A stretch of DNA of 64,000 bases from Chitinophagales bacterium (GTDB lineage Bacteria; Bacteroidota; Bacteroidia; Chitinophagales; JADIYW01). A program made the translations under genes and the position numbers. Positions 46,871 through 55,306 of this stretch are shown here, one piece after another. Location of the stretch: NCBI GenBank assembly GCA_023957245.1, contig JAMLHJ010000010.1:1-64000 (forward strand), given 5' to 3'. The notes beneath the pieces are model-generated. The model saw only the letters and a list, made by a program, of their open reading frames with translations, was not told the origin of the DNA and did not search any database. Every line of letters begins with the position of its first letter. The first letter of the stretch is position 1.

Positions 46871-46896
46871 AAGATATTGTTTTATTTATTGTGTGA

Positions 46897-46921
46897 GGGC
46901 TATCTAAATGATAGCCTTTTT
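46897..46921 (+). terminator. Rho-independent terminator after the beta-barrel gene
   Basis: A 7-bp perfect stem GGCTATC/GATAGCC with a 5-nt loop (TAAAT) and a following T-run. It lies 26 bp after the stop. Confidence 0.85.
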
Positions 46922-46946
46922 CATTTCTTATACTTAACTTTAATCT

Positions 46947-47366
46947 ATGAAAATATCAATCCAACGTGCTAATTCTGCTGTACATCTTATAGCCACCAAT
47001 GAACAAAATATTTCAATCTCTATGGATGGTTCTCCTCAGATTGGAGGAATGGATTTAGGCATGCGACCAATGGAAGTATTACTGAGTTCTCTTGCAGGCT
47101 GTAGCAGTATGGATGTTTTAAGTATTTTGGGTAAAATGAAAGAAGATATCCAAGATTACAAAGTAGAAATCACTGGAGAGAGAGATACAGAGCAAGTGCC
47201 TGCTATTTTTAAAACTATCCATGTTCATTTTATTTTGAAAGGAAATTTGAATACTAAAAACGTAGAAAAAGCAATTAAGTTATCAATGGACAAATATTGT
47301 TCGGTTTCAAAAATGCTCGAAAAATCTGCTACTATTACACATAGTTATGAAGTATTAAATCAGTAA
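46947..47366 (+). CDS. OsmC family protein
   Basis: A 139-residue OsmC/Ohr-like protein. Family features are MGGMDLGMRPMEVLLSSLAGC-like spacing, with GGMDLGMRPMEVLLSSLAG around residues 30-49, the Cys of LAGCSSMDV (~51), and the second Cys in KYCSVSKML (~118). In peroxiredoxin-like Ohr/OsmC proteins these two cysteines reduce organic hydroperoxides, and their positions here match. It is co-linear with two small unknown genes and a cytochrome gene (2-bp gap to the next). Confidence 0.9.
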   Translation: MKISIQRANSAVHLIATNEQNISISMDGSPQIGGMDLGMRPMEVLLSSLAGCSSMDVLSILGKMKEDIQDYKVEITGERDTEQVPAIFKTIHVHFILKGNLNTKNVEKAIKLSMDKYCSVSKMLEKSATITHSYEVLNQ

Positions 47367-47368
47367 AA

Positions 47369-47707
47369 ATGAATGATAATTTAGAAGATATAAAACAATT
47401 GCTTGTTCAGACACTGAATATTGACTCCTCTCCGATTATCGGTATTTCCACTGAAGAAAATATATTGGATTGGTTGAGTGCATATATTGACAAATTAATT
47501 TCCGAAGATTTTGATGGGCTATTATTTCTTCTCTATCGCATAGATGTCAATGAAGACAAAGTAAGGGAAATGCTCGCAGCTACCAATGGTATCAATGCTT
47601 CGAGAACGATAGCAGAACTTATTTTAGAAAGACAGAAACAAAAAATCTATTGGCGAAATAAATTCAAATCTTCACCTACAAAAATTGACGAAAATGATAG
47701 ATGGTAA
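47369..47707 (+). CDS. Conserved small acidic protein of unknown function
   Basis: A 112-residue cytoplasmic protein with no signal or membrane segment. It is helical and acidic (DNLEDIKQLL, FDGLLFLLYRIDVNEDKVREML) and carries a basic tail (ERQKQKIYWRNKFK). I do not recognise the family. It starts 2 bp after the OsmC gene, and its last 14 bases overlap the next small gene, so translation is probably coupled. Confidence 0.7.
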   Translation: MNDNLEDIKQLLVQTLNIDSSPIIGISTEENILDWLSAYIDKLISEDFDGLLFLLYRIDVNEDKVREMLAATNGINASRTIAELILERQKQKIYWRNKFKSSPTKIDENDRW

Positions 47708-47885
47708 AAAAAATGCAAAATCTAAGAATGTAGTCAAATCAACTCCTCTAATCTCCAAACTTATTATTTCTCAAAATGAAAGTATTGAAAAAGAAGATAT
47801 TGAGTTGAGAACAAGCATAAATGAAGAGCTTGAAGAACTACTTCAAAAGGACAAAAAGCGTTTTTTCGGTGGTTGTGGCGGTTAA
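47694..47885 (+). CDS. 63-residue protein with a Gly-Cys C-terminal tail
   Basis: Starts at the ATG at 47694; a TTG 9 bp upstream is in frame but less likely. It is very basic at the N-terminus (KNAKSKNVVKST), acidic in the middle (ENEE-type run), and ends RFFGGCGG. No signal peptide. I do not recognise a family. The frame is open, overlaps the previous stop by 14 bp, and sits between co-directional genes, which supports it as a real gene. Whether the Gly/Cys tail binds metal, is modified or is a processing site is unknown. Confidence 0.6.
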   Translation: MIDGKKNAKSKNVVKSTPLISKLIISQNESIEKEDIELRTSINEELEELLQKDKKRFFGGCGG

Positions 47886-47954
47886 ATCATTAATAGATTT
47901 GTCATAAAATTGCCATTCAGGTATTAATTTAATATATTGTGAAAAATTTCTAAC

Positions 47955-48371
47955 ATGAATAAGATATTGATTTTAGCAAGTATTTTAATTTTAGCTGTTT
48001 CATGCGCAACATTGACAAGCATGCAGACTACGGCTACTAATGACACTCCTCAATTTCAAAATTTGAAAATCTTACCTCAGAACATCTCTGAAGCAGAATT
48101 GGAAAGTATTATGAAATCTTTCAATACTGCATTAGGCGTAAAATGTGGTCATTGCCATGCAGCAAAACCAGATGGTCAAGGTCTTGATTTTGCTAGTGAT
48201 GCAAAAATGGAAAAACATATCTCAAGAGGTATGATGCAAATGACTAAAGAAATTAATGAAAATTATTTTTCAAAATATCCTCAAGATGGAATGGTCAATC
48301 AAATCGCTTGTATGACTTGCCACAATGGTCAACCAGAGGCTTACCACTATCAAAAGAAATTAGAAAAATAA
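47955..48371 (+). CDS. Di-haem c-type cytochrome lipoprotein (reaction-centre-cytochrome-like)
   Basis: A 138-residue exported lipoprotein (signal ending AVSCATL). It has two haem-binding motifs, CGHCH (residues ~73-77) and CMTCH (~117-121). The layout, with a short helix before each CxxCH, fits the photosynthetic reaction-centre cytochrome c subunit-like family often found in Bacteroidota. As a lipoprotein it faces the periplasm and probably passes electrons there; its partner is not in the window. It follows the Gly-Cys protein by 69 bp. Confidence 0.88.
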   Translation: MNKILILASILILAVSCATLTSMQTTATNDTPQFQNLKILPQNISEAELESIMKSFNTALGVKCGHCHAAKPDGQGLDFASDAKMEKHISRGMMQMTKEINENYFSKYPQDGMVNQIACMTCHNGQPEAYHYQKKLEK

Positions 48372-48395
48372 TTCTCAATCGTTAATCGTTAATCA

Positions 48396-48422
48396 ACCAG
48401 GGCTTTTGCTCTGGTTTTTTTT
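48396..48422 (+). terminator. Strong rho-independent terminator abutting the next start codon
   Basis: An 8-bp stem ACCAGGGC/GCTCTGGT (one G-U pair), TTTT loop and eight T. The T-run ends 3 bp before the ATG of the next gene. Confidence 0.85.
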
Positions 48423-48425
48423 ATT

Positions 48426-49184
48426 ATGATAGTCCTCTCTAAAATCATATACTTCTTTATATCTCCACTTACATGGCTGATAGGTTGTATCACTTTTTCC
48501 CTTATAGCTAAAAAGGCAAAATCAAAAAATACCTTTCAAATTTTTGCTTTGCTCATCGCAATACTATTTTCAAATACTGTAATTTATGACAAAGCAGTCA
48601 GTTATTGGGTAATTCCTTCTATTAAATCTACTGAAATTCAACACTATCATGTAGGGATAGTATTGGGCGGAATGTCTGACTATAACTCAAGCACTGATAG
48701 ATTGGTACTACAAAGAAGTGGTGATAGAATATGGCAAACTTTAGACTTATATTTCAATCATAAAATTGACAAAATACTTATCACAGGAGGAAGTGGATTT
48801 GTTCAAAACACAGGTTTAGATGAAGCCAATCAATTCAAAAAACTACTCCTAAGTTGGGGTATTCCAGAAAAAGATTTAATTATTGAATCTAAGTCAAGAA
48901 ATACCGTTGAAAATGCTCAATACACTAAAAAAGCATTAGAACAAGCAGACATGTTAGGAGAGTCATTCTTATTGATAACTTCAGCTGTACACATGAAAAG
49001 AGCTAAGAAAATATTTGAAGATCAGGGAATTAAGGTCACTCCTTTTTCTACTGATGATGAGCTATTAAAGGGAAATAATTATTTTTGGAACGATTATATT
49101 GTCCCCGATATCAATACGTTTAACGATTGGTTTAGGTTCATTAAAGAAATCGTAGGATATTATAGCTATCTACTGATGAAGTAA
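48426..49184 (+). CDS. YdcF/ElyC family protein (DUF218)
   Basis: A 252-residue membrane protein. Two N-terminal TM segments (about residues 5-22 and 30-52) are followed by the DUF218 domain: VGIVLGGMSDYNSSTDRL (~76), RILITGGSGF-like KILITGGSGF (~119), IIESKSRNTVENAQYTKKAL (~154) and LLITSAVHMKRAKKIFEDQG (~181). ElyC-type proteins help envelope biogenesis and the lipid-carrier pool; that role is inferred here. The start is only 3 bp downstream of a terminator T-run, so its own promoter must overlap the preceding sequence or the start is further in. Confidence 0.85.
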   Translation: MIVLSKIIYFFISPLTWLIGCITFSLIAKKAKSKNTFQIFALLIAILFSNTVIYDKAVSYWVIPSIKSTEIQHYHVGIVLGGMSDYNSSTDRLVLQRSGDRIWQTLDLYFNHKIDKILITGGSGFVQNTGLDEANQFKKLLLSWGIPEKDLIIESKSRNTVENAQYTKKALEQADMLGESFLLITSAVHMKRAKKIFEDQGIKVTPFSTDDELLKGNNYFWNDYIVPDINTFNDWFRFIKEIVGYYSYLLMK

Positions 49185-49198
49185 TTTGCACACAAAAA

Positions 49199-49224
49199 AA
49201 AGGCCGTTCAAATAAACGACCTTT
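49199..49224. terminator. Bidirectional terminator between the YdcF-like and DUF3078 genes
   Basis: AAAGGCCGTT pairs with AACGACCTTT with one mismatch and a 6-nt loop. A- and T-rich flanks serve both convergent genes. Confidence 0.7.
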
Positions 49225-49246
49225 CAATTTTGTATCCATTCAAAAT

Positions 49247-50242
49247 TTATTTTTCTACAGGAATTTCTTTCTTAATAACCTTATCAATATTATAAGCCAA
49301 ACCAATTCCTATCACATTTCTAAACTGTAATTTTCTTGCAGTACCTACTTGAACACCCTCTTCAAATTGAGGTATCAATTGGTCATAATCCCAAATCAAA
49401 TGAGTGAATACAGCTGCAGACAAAAATTTATTAACTTTCAATCCAATAGTATTTTGCCAATCTACGTCTATGTTTTGAGCAGGACCTTTTCTATAATCTT
49501 TGAATAATCTCATCACACTTTGAACATTGACATTTTTCACTACTTCTTGTTTGTAAGATAAAATTGCAGTAGCACCTAGCTCCCATCTAAAATTTTTACC
49601 ATCTGCACCATATCTATCTTGAGCAGCAATACTATCATTTGCCACAATAATCATTTTAGTTGCAAATGGAGATAAGAACATTGAGAAATACTGATTAGGC
49701 ACATAATCCATACCTATTGCACCATCTATCACCATAGGGCTAGCAAATTTTGAAATCATTAAGATTTTCTCTCCTGCTGCATTATAATCATAAGTTGGGG
49801 TCATCAATGTTCTGATATTTGCATAAACAGAAACATACCATTTTTTAGATATTGCATAACCATATTTAGAAAAAATCTCTAAACGGTCAGAGTTTTTACG
49901 AATTGGTTGAGCTTTTAGTTTTTGAGTACCATATTCAATACCCAATCTATTTTGCCACAAATGTTTTTTAAACTTATAATCTGCATAACCATTGACTACA
50001 CCTAATAAAGAAATAGATGGATCACCACCAGCAGCCCAGTTTTTCAAACCTACTTGGTTAAATGTCAAAGATGCTGTTCCTCCAATTTTCCAACCATCTG
50101 GATTCTCTATAATCTTTTTAGCATCAGTTTTTGTTTTAGCTTGTTCATCAGTAATTTCAATATCTGGAACGCTTAATTCAATATCATTAGCTTTTACAGA
50201 TAGAAAGCTAACTAAAAACAAAATCATTAAATACCTTTTCAT
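49247..50242 (-). CDS. DUF3078 family outer-membrane protein
   Basis: A 331-residue exported protein. After a signal peptide (YLMILFLVSFLSVKA) and a charged linker comes GWKIGGTASLTFNQVGLKNW with AAGG, the conserved start of DUF3078 (about residues 50-75). The rest consists of repeated amphipathic strands (WYVSVYANIRTLMTPTYDY, LIWDYDQLIPQFEEGVQVG), consistent with a beta barrel in the outer membrane. Its function is unknown. An exact promoter word lies just upstream and a shared terminator downstream. Confidence 0.88.
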   Translation of the reverse strand: MKRYLMILFLVSFLSVKANDIELSVPDIEITDEQAKTKTDAKKIIENPDGWKIGGTASLTFNQVGLKNWAAGGDPSISLLGVVNGYADYKFKKHLWQNRLGIEYGTQKLKAQPIRKNSDRLEIFSKYGYAISKKWYVSVYANIRTLMTPTYDYNAAGEKILMISKFASPMVIDGAIGMDYVPNQYFSMFLSPFATKMIIVANDSIAAQDRYGADGKNFRWELGATAILSYKQEVVKNVNVQSVMRLFKDYRKGPAQNIDVDWQNTIGLKVNKFLSAAVFTHLIWDYDQLIPQFEEGVQVGTARKLQFRNVIGIGLAYNIDKVIKKEIPVEK

Positions 50243-50262
50243 ATATTTTTAAAAATTTGGCA

Positions 50263-50270
50263 CAAAGGTA
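50263..50270 (-). promoter_or_regulatory. -7 promoter element (TACCTTTG) of the DUF3078 gene
   Basis: An exact TAnnTTTG word on the minus strand, about 20 bases before the ATG at 50242. Confidence 0.55.
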
Positions 50271-50520
50271 CAAATTCATTTTTTAAATATTCTCTAATAT
50301 CTTTTCTATCAATATTTTCAGTGAGCAATTACATCCAAAATTAAGCATAATATACATTTTGCTTGTATTGATAAGCATTTACTCATTATTTAGCTCTAAA
50401 ATAAATACTTAAAAAATCAATTATTCTCAACATTATTCACCTAATTGTTGATTAAAAAATGTAGTCTTTTTTGGTTTTTTGACTGACTAATCATAAAATT
50501 GTACAAATGCTTAATTAAAA

Positions 50521-51363
50521 GTGGATCAGATTACAGAATTTGAAAGTACTAGAGAAAAATTAGATTTTTGTGACACACAATATCCCGTCATATTAGTCAG
50601 TGGTTTAGGCTTTAAAGATGAAATTAATATTGCTGATTATTGGGGAAAAATTCCTGACTTTCTAAAAGCACATGGCTGTGAGGTTTACACCGCTAGTCAA
50701 GATGCATTTAATAGCCATGTGGATAATGCAATAAAATTAAAATATAGGATTTTAGATATTCTAAAAACTAGCGGTAAGGAAAAAGTAAATTTAATTGGAC
50801 ATTCCAAAGGTGGAATTGAATCAAGATATTTAATATCCAAATTGGGTTTTGGAGACAAAGTGGCAAGTCTGACTACGCTGGGAAGCCCACACAGAGGAAG
50901 TGGGATTGCAGATATTGTCGTAGGTCGAATTCCTTTACCTAAAATTGCTATTGCAAGATTAATTAATATCTATGGAATGTTATTGGGTGATAAAAGACCT
51001 GATAGTATGAGAGCAGCGGTACAGTTAACAAAATTAGCAATGGATAATTTCAATAAAGATGTCCCAGATATCGAAGGAGTATATTACCAAAGCTATGCTT
51101 CGCATGTCAATCATGCATACCCAAGTATTATGTGGAGAACATTGGCAGGTATTCTTCACAGTATTGATGGCGATAATGATGGTTTAGTGTCTATTGAATC
51201 TTCTAAATGGGGAAATTATAGAGGAGTTATTAGAACAGAAAAATGCCCATCTATCTCTCATGCTGATATGATTGGGTTAAAACAATTTTCAATCGTAAGA
51301 GATTTTAAGGCGCATTGGTTTTTTGCCAATATTATTCATGACTTAAAAGAGAGAGGATATTAA
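50521..51363 (+). CDS. Triacylglycerol lipase-like alpha/beta hydrolase
   Basis: A 280-residue hydrolase with no signal peptide, starting at GTG (no in-frame ATG precedes the first strand YPVILVSGLGF, residues 21-31). The nucleophile elbow is LIGHSKGGIESRY (Ser at about 94), as in family I lipases, followed by TTLGSPHRGSGIAD, the lid/oxyanion region of Burkholderia-type lipases. The later IDGDNDGLVS (~220) and SHADMIG (~250) supply the Asp and His. A promoter-like TTTTTTG and TAAAATTG pair lies upstream. Its 3' end overlaps the convergent DUF4249 gene by 4 bp. Confidence 0.88.
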   Translation: MDQITEFESTREKLDFCDTQYPVILVSGLGFKDEINIADYWGKIPDFLKAHGCEVYTASQDAFNSHVDNAIKLKYRILDILKTSGKEKVNLIGHSKGGIESRYLISKLGFGDKVASLTTLGSPHRGSGIADIVVGRIPLPKIAIARLINIYGMLLGDKRPDSMRAAVQLTKLAMDNFNKDVPDIEGVYYQSYASHVNHAYPSIMWRTLAGILHSIDGDNDGLVSIESSKWGNYRGVIRTEKCPSISHADMIGLKQFSIVRDFKAHWFFANIIHDLKERGY

Positions 51364-52253
51364 AATATTTTTATTATTCTTTGTACTAATGCCTTTGAAC
51401 TGAAAATTCCGATTCCATTATCAATATTTGAATATACAATTGATGGTTCGCCGTAATTATCTACATTTCTTTTTCTATAAGAAGCTCTATATAAATAGGC
51501 ATCTTTACTTATCTCTTCGACATTTATTATCAGTTTAAGAGATAAAATATTTTCACTCTTCCACAAATCAGTGTTGGTCAACGCAAGTTTGTAGTTGATT
51601 ATATTGGAATTCAATATCTCTTTAGTCCAGTATTTCCTATAATCATTGAAGCCTCCAGTCTTATCAAAAGCAGAAATCCTATAAACATCTTCTTCAACAC
51701 CGATTACATTACCCATACTATCAACATTATTCCATTTGATAGCAAGATAATTTATCATTGCATAATATTTTTCACCAATACTATCTGCTAATAATTCAAT
51801 TTTGACAGATACGGTATCTTCAATATTGAGATTCAAAAAATCTTTATTAAAAGATATATTTTCAATTTGTGGGTGATCTGGAATTCTTTGAGTAGCACTC
51901 GCAATTTTATAATCTTTATAAGTGGCTTTGATATGATATTCTTTATTGGCAGATATTGGTTTGCTTGTAACATAAATACCATGCTCTCCATCATTAGATT
52001 GAAAACCCAATTTGTCAAAAATTATTCCTTCTTCAAATAAGGTTACATCAATATCTGAAGGTGTTTCATAATTGCCATACATATTCGATGCTTTGGGTAG
52101 TGCAACTAAAACTTTCACTTCTTCGTTTGGATCTAGTTCGGCATTGATAGTCAATATCTTTTCTCCATATTGCAAATTCATATCATAATTCTTCAAACAA
52201 GAATTAAGACTTATAGCCAATAATAATATCAAAATATTAAAACTCAATCGCAT
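51360..52253 (-). CDS. DUF4249 family lipoprotein
   Basis: A 297-residue lipoprotein (signal ending LNSC, then LKNYD). KILTINAELDPNEEVKVLVAL (~31) opens the DUF4249 domain. The pattern of Asp/Asn-rich strands fits known members, which are often paired with a TonB-dependent receptor. Its start overlaps the receptor's 3' end by 17 bp, so the two are translationally linked. It likely forms the surface lipoprotein of that uptake pair, by analogy with SusD; this is inference. Confidence 0.85.
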   Translation of the reverse strand: MRLSFNILILLLAISLNSCLKNYDMNLQYGEKILTINAELDPNEEVKVLVALPKASNMYGNYETPSDIDVTLFEEGIIFDKLGFQSNDGEHGIYVTSKPISANKEYHIKATYKDYKIASATQRIPDHPQIENISFNKDFLNLNIEDTVSVKIELLADSIGEKYYAMINYLAIKWNNVDSMGNVIGVEEDVYRISAFDKTGGFNDYRKYWTKEILNSNIINYKLALTNTDLWKSENILSLKLIINVEEISKDAYLYRASYRKRNVDNYGEPSIVYSNIDNGIGIFSSKALVQRIIKIF

Positions 52254-54648
52254 AACTAAAAGATGGCATTATAGGTAATAAAGTAATGGATTTAAAACGG
52301 TTTTGAGTATTGGCACCACTTCCATATTGTTTCTCAAAAATATCAAAAACATTTTTTCGATTATATACATTATAGATACTCATATTGATACTTTGGTTCC
52401 ATTTCCCTCTCTTCCAACGATAATTGGCACCAATATCCAAATGATGATAAGCAATCAATTGTTTATTATTCCTTTTTTCAAATAATTTTATTTGCTGAAC
52501 ATTATTATCTAAAAAATTTGAATTGGGAGAAAGTTCATCATAGTAGTCCACCAAACCTAATGATGGATAAATGACATCTGGCTGTGTAAATGGTCTGCCA
52601 GTACCATAAACCCAAGTTACGGAAATATCCCATTTTTTATTAATCACAAAATTGGCAAGTGTCGAAAAATCATGCCTCCTATCGTAGGTATATGGATACC
52701 ATTCTCCTCTATTCAATTGCTCAAATTGTCTTTCAGATTTGGATAAATTATAGTTGGCAGTGAAAGTAAAAAACTTGATTTTCTTAGTTACATACAACTC
52801 AATTCCATAAGCTCTCCCTTTCCCTCCACCTAAAATATTTTTGTACCAAATATTATTTTCAGAAAAAGACTCAGAAGTTTTCGCTTCAGTTTGATTACGA
52901 CTCCACCTATGAAAAACATCAACACTCCAATTCCATCCTTTAATATTTTGTCTCACTGATAATACATTTTGAAATGCTATTTGCCTTGGCACTGTATTAT
53001 TGGCTGGCACCCAAAAATCACTCATGACGCTACCTATTGAGCCTGATATCATGTGTAAATATTGTTCTGTCAATTCACTTGCTGTTTGTAAAGTAATGGA
53101 ATAAGGCAAATGAAACTCCAAAGAAATTCTAGGCAAAATAGACCAATTGCTATAGTCTGATGTAGAATAAAAATTTCCCCTTACTCCTGAAAAAACATCT
53201 ACAACCTTATTCTTATATTTATAATCAACAAATAATGAAGATTCAGAAGTAGAGATAATATCATTATTCACCAATTCATTAATCTTTACCTTATCATCTA
53301 CTTTATAATAATTCAAAATTTTATTAGGAGAAAATTTTCTATAAGCTATTTGTGTTCCTACTTTTAATTGGTGTTCTTTATGAATATAATCGACATAAGC
53401 AAGATAACCCAACTCATTGATAGTCGCAAATTTAGAATTCATTTTATCTTCCAAAATAGGTGGTGATAAAGGAATTGAAAGAGTAGATTTCTTGACATTA
53501 TCTTGTCTTAATACAAAATAAGAATTATAAAATTTATGATTAAAAAATAGATTATTTCTGATTAAATATTGATGATGAAGAGAAGCGAGTGCATTTTTCC
53601 AAGAGATTTTATTATTCACTTCTTTATGCTTATTATAGCTTAAATTCAACTCATCATTAAAATCTATTTCATCTTCAGACTTTGAAAAAAGATATCTGTC
53701 ATCAGTAAAAAATACATTCAGTTTTAAGTTATTTTTGGGATTAATTACATAATTCAAACTAGTATTCAAATCATAGAAATAATAACTAATGTATCCTTCT
53801 TCATTATCCAATTTATATTGAGACTTGGAAATAGGTTTTATAAAAAGTCCCGCATGGCAGCCTCTCATCGCTACTTGCAGACCTACTTTATCCTTTTTAA
53901 GTGGAGTTTCAACAAATATTTTGGTATTGAGTACTCCAATCTGAAGACCCAAATGTGTTTCTTTTAAAGAAGGCGATTTTGTATTCACCGCAATAGCAGA
54001 TGTCAATCTATTAGCCATAGATGAGGGTAAATAATTTTTATACAAATCAGCTGAGCTAATCACATCGCTATTAAAAACAGACATAATACCAAATAAGTGA
54101 CTCAAGTTAAACAATGGAACACCATCCATAGAAACAAGATTTTGATCAGAGCTACCACCTCTTACAAATATAGCAGAGCTACCTTCCATTCCTGATTGTA
54201 CACCTGGCAACAATTGAATAGCTTTGACCAATTCTCGTTCGCCAAAAAACGTAGGTAGCATTTCCAATAATTCTTCAGAAACACTATTTACACCATTACT
54301 TTTATCTTGAGCTGAAGCAGTTACTTCAATTGTTTCCAAAACATTTGAAAATTCTTTCAACGAGCAAATCAATAAAGTATCTTTCTGAACAGAAAAAGAA
54401 ATCGTGTCTGCAATATATCCTAAATAAGAAATCTCAAAATTATATTTTCCATTGTCTAAACTGATTACTGACTTTCCTTCAACATCAGTAACAGCACCAT
54501 TATGTCCTTTTAAATTTTTAATACTAGCACCAATTAAAGGTTCTAAAGTATTGCCATCTATAACTTTCCAGCTAACTGTATGAGCATCAATACTATTGAA
54601 AAATACACAATAAAATATGCCACATATCAGTAGGAAACTTTTTAACAT
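52237..54648 (-). CDS. TonB-dependent receptor with carboxypeptidase-like N-terminal domain
   Basis: An 803-residue outer-membrane receptor from this start. The signal (LLICGIFYCVFFNSIDA) is followed by a carboxypeptidase-regulatory-like domain (TVSWKVIDGNTLEPLIGASI to ISLDNGKYNF, ~25-100). A plug domain has SSAIFVRGGSSDQNLVSMDG (~170-190), then a barrel of many strands. The frame extends 44 codons upstream, but only the Met at 54648 (MLKSFLLIC) opens a signal peptide. The C-terminus ends SYAIEF, typical of barrels. No DUF4249-independent SusD is present. The ligand is unknown. Confidence 0.92.
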   Translation of the reverse strand: MLKSFLLICGIFYCVFFNSIDAHTVSWKVIDGNTLEPLIGASIKNLKGHNGAVTDVEGKSVISLDNGKYNFEISYLGYIADTISFSVQKDTLLICSLKEFSNVLETIEVTASAQDKSNGVNSVSEELLEMLPTFFGERELVKAIQLLPGVQSGMEGSSAIFVRGGSSDQNLVSMDGVPLFNLSHLFGIMSVFNSDVISSADLYKNYLPSSMANRLTSAIAVNTKSPSLKETHLGLQIGVLNTKIFVETPLKKDKVGLQVAMRGCHAGLFIKPISKSQYKLDNEEGYISYYFYDLNTSLNYVINPKNNLKLNVFFTDDRYLFSKSEDEIDFNDELNLSYNKHKEVNNKISWKNALASLHHQYLIRNNLFFNHKFYNSYFVLRQDNVKKSTLSIPLSPPILEDKMNSKFATINELGYLAYVDYIHKEHQLKVGTQIAYRKFSPNKILNYYKVDDKVKINELVNNDIISTSESSLFVDYKYKNKVVDVFSGVRGNFYSTSDYSNWSILPRISLEFHLPYSITLQTASELTEQYLHMISGSIGSVMSDFWVPANNTVPRQIAFQNVLSVRQNIKGWNWSVDVFHRWSRNQTEAKTSESFSENNIWYKNILGGGKGRAYGIELYVTKKIKFFTFTANYNLSKSERQFEQLNRGEWYPYTYDRRHDFSTLANFVINKKWDISVTWVYGTGRPFTQPDVIYPSLGLVDYYDELSPNSNFLDNNVQQIKLFEKRNNKQLIAYHHLDIGANYRWKRGKWNQSINMSIYNVYNRKNVFDIFEKQYGSGANTQNRFKSITLLPIMPSFSYAIEF

Positions 54649-54860
54649 TTTTCGTAAATAAAGAAATGAAGATAGAATTAATTCATTAATTTTTAGCGAT
54701 AGTGTTTCTATAACTATGTAATTTATTTGTATTATTTGTGCATACACTTCACCAAGATTAGCCACTAGTATTTTTAGCATACTCTATCACTCATCTTGCA
54801 TTTTTCACATCTTCACATTTTCTCATCTCCACATTATTACATTGTTTCATTATTCAAATG

Positions 54861-54927
54861 GGTAGCTCCTACGGAGCAATAGTTGGTTGTTATTTTATGT
54901 TTACCAAGTGACAGCCTCTACGAGGCA
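54861..54927. repeat. Paired REP-like hairpins with GTAG, copy C
   Basis: GGTAGCTCCTACGGAGCAA, followed 49 nt later by GACAGCCTCTACGAGGCAA. The first hairpin is identical to the copy at 35004-35070. The second has lost GTAG (GACAG) but keeps the stem and TAC loop. Confidence 0.75.
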
Positions 54928-55000
54928 AATCCTACCACAAACATTTTTCATCCGTACTTCTTACCTCGTATTTTTTTTCACATCTCCACATTTTTACATT

Positions 55001-55050
55001 AAACTCCGTGTCCTTTGCGTAAAACTTAGTGACCTTTGCGGTTAAATTTT
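55001..55050. repeat. Dispersed CTTTGCGG repeat, copy C
   Basis: AAACTCCGTGTCCTTTGCG and AAAACTTAGTGACCTTTGCGG relate it to phrases at 35243-35268 and 17940-17972. It is a shorter copy than the A and B elements. Confidence 0.6.
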
Positions 55051-55306
55051 AGTATCCTTTTCGGTTAGTTTCGAGAACCTCAATCACCAGCATTTTTTTA
55101 TTCGTATTTCGTAACTCGTACTTTGTATTATTTTTCACATTTCCACATTTTCAAATTATTCCATTGTTTCATTATCTAAGTTAAAACATCTTTAAATTCG
55201 ACAGATTAAAATATTTTTACTTAATTTTGGAAGATTGTATCTAAAGATTTTTTGAACATAATATAATATACTTGTTGTTAATAAAAATAAAGGAATATAA
55301 GAATAT

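Larger units (their letters stand above)
54649..55306. other. Repeat island C: gene-free region with dispersed repeats
   Basis: About 660 bp. It holds a copy of the paired GTAG hairpins (54861-54927), the CTCCGTGTCCTTTGCG and CTTAGTGACCTTTGCGGTTAAATTTT phrases (55001-55050), and TTTCACATTTCCACATTTT-type runs. No gene is supported. The promoter of the giant T9SS gene presumably lies in its last ~70 bp, but no exact TAnnTTTG was found there. Confidence 0.7.
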
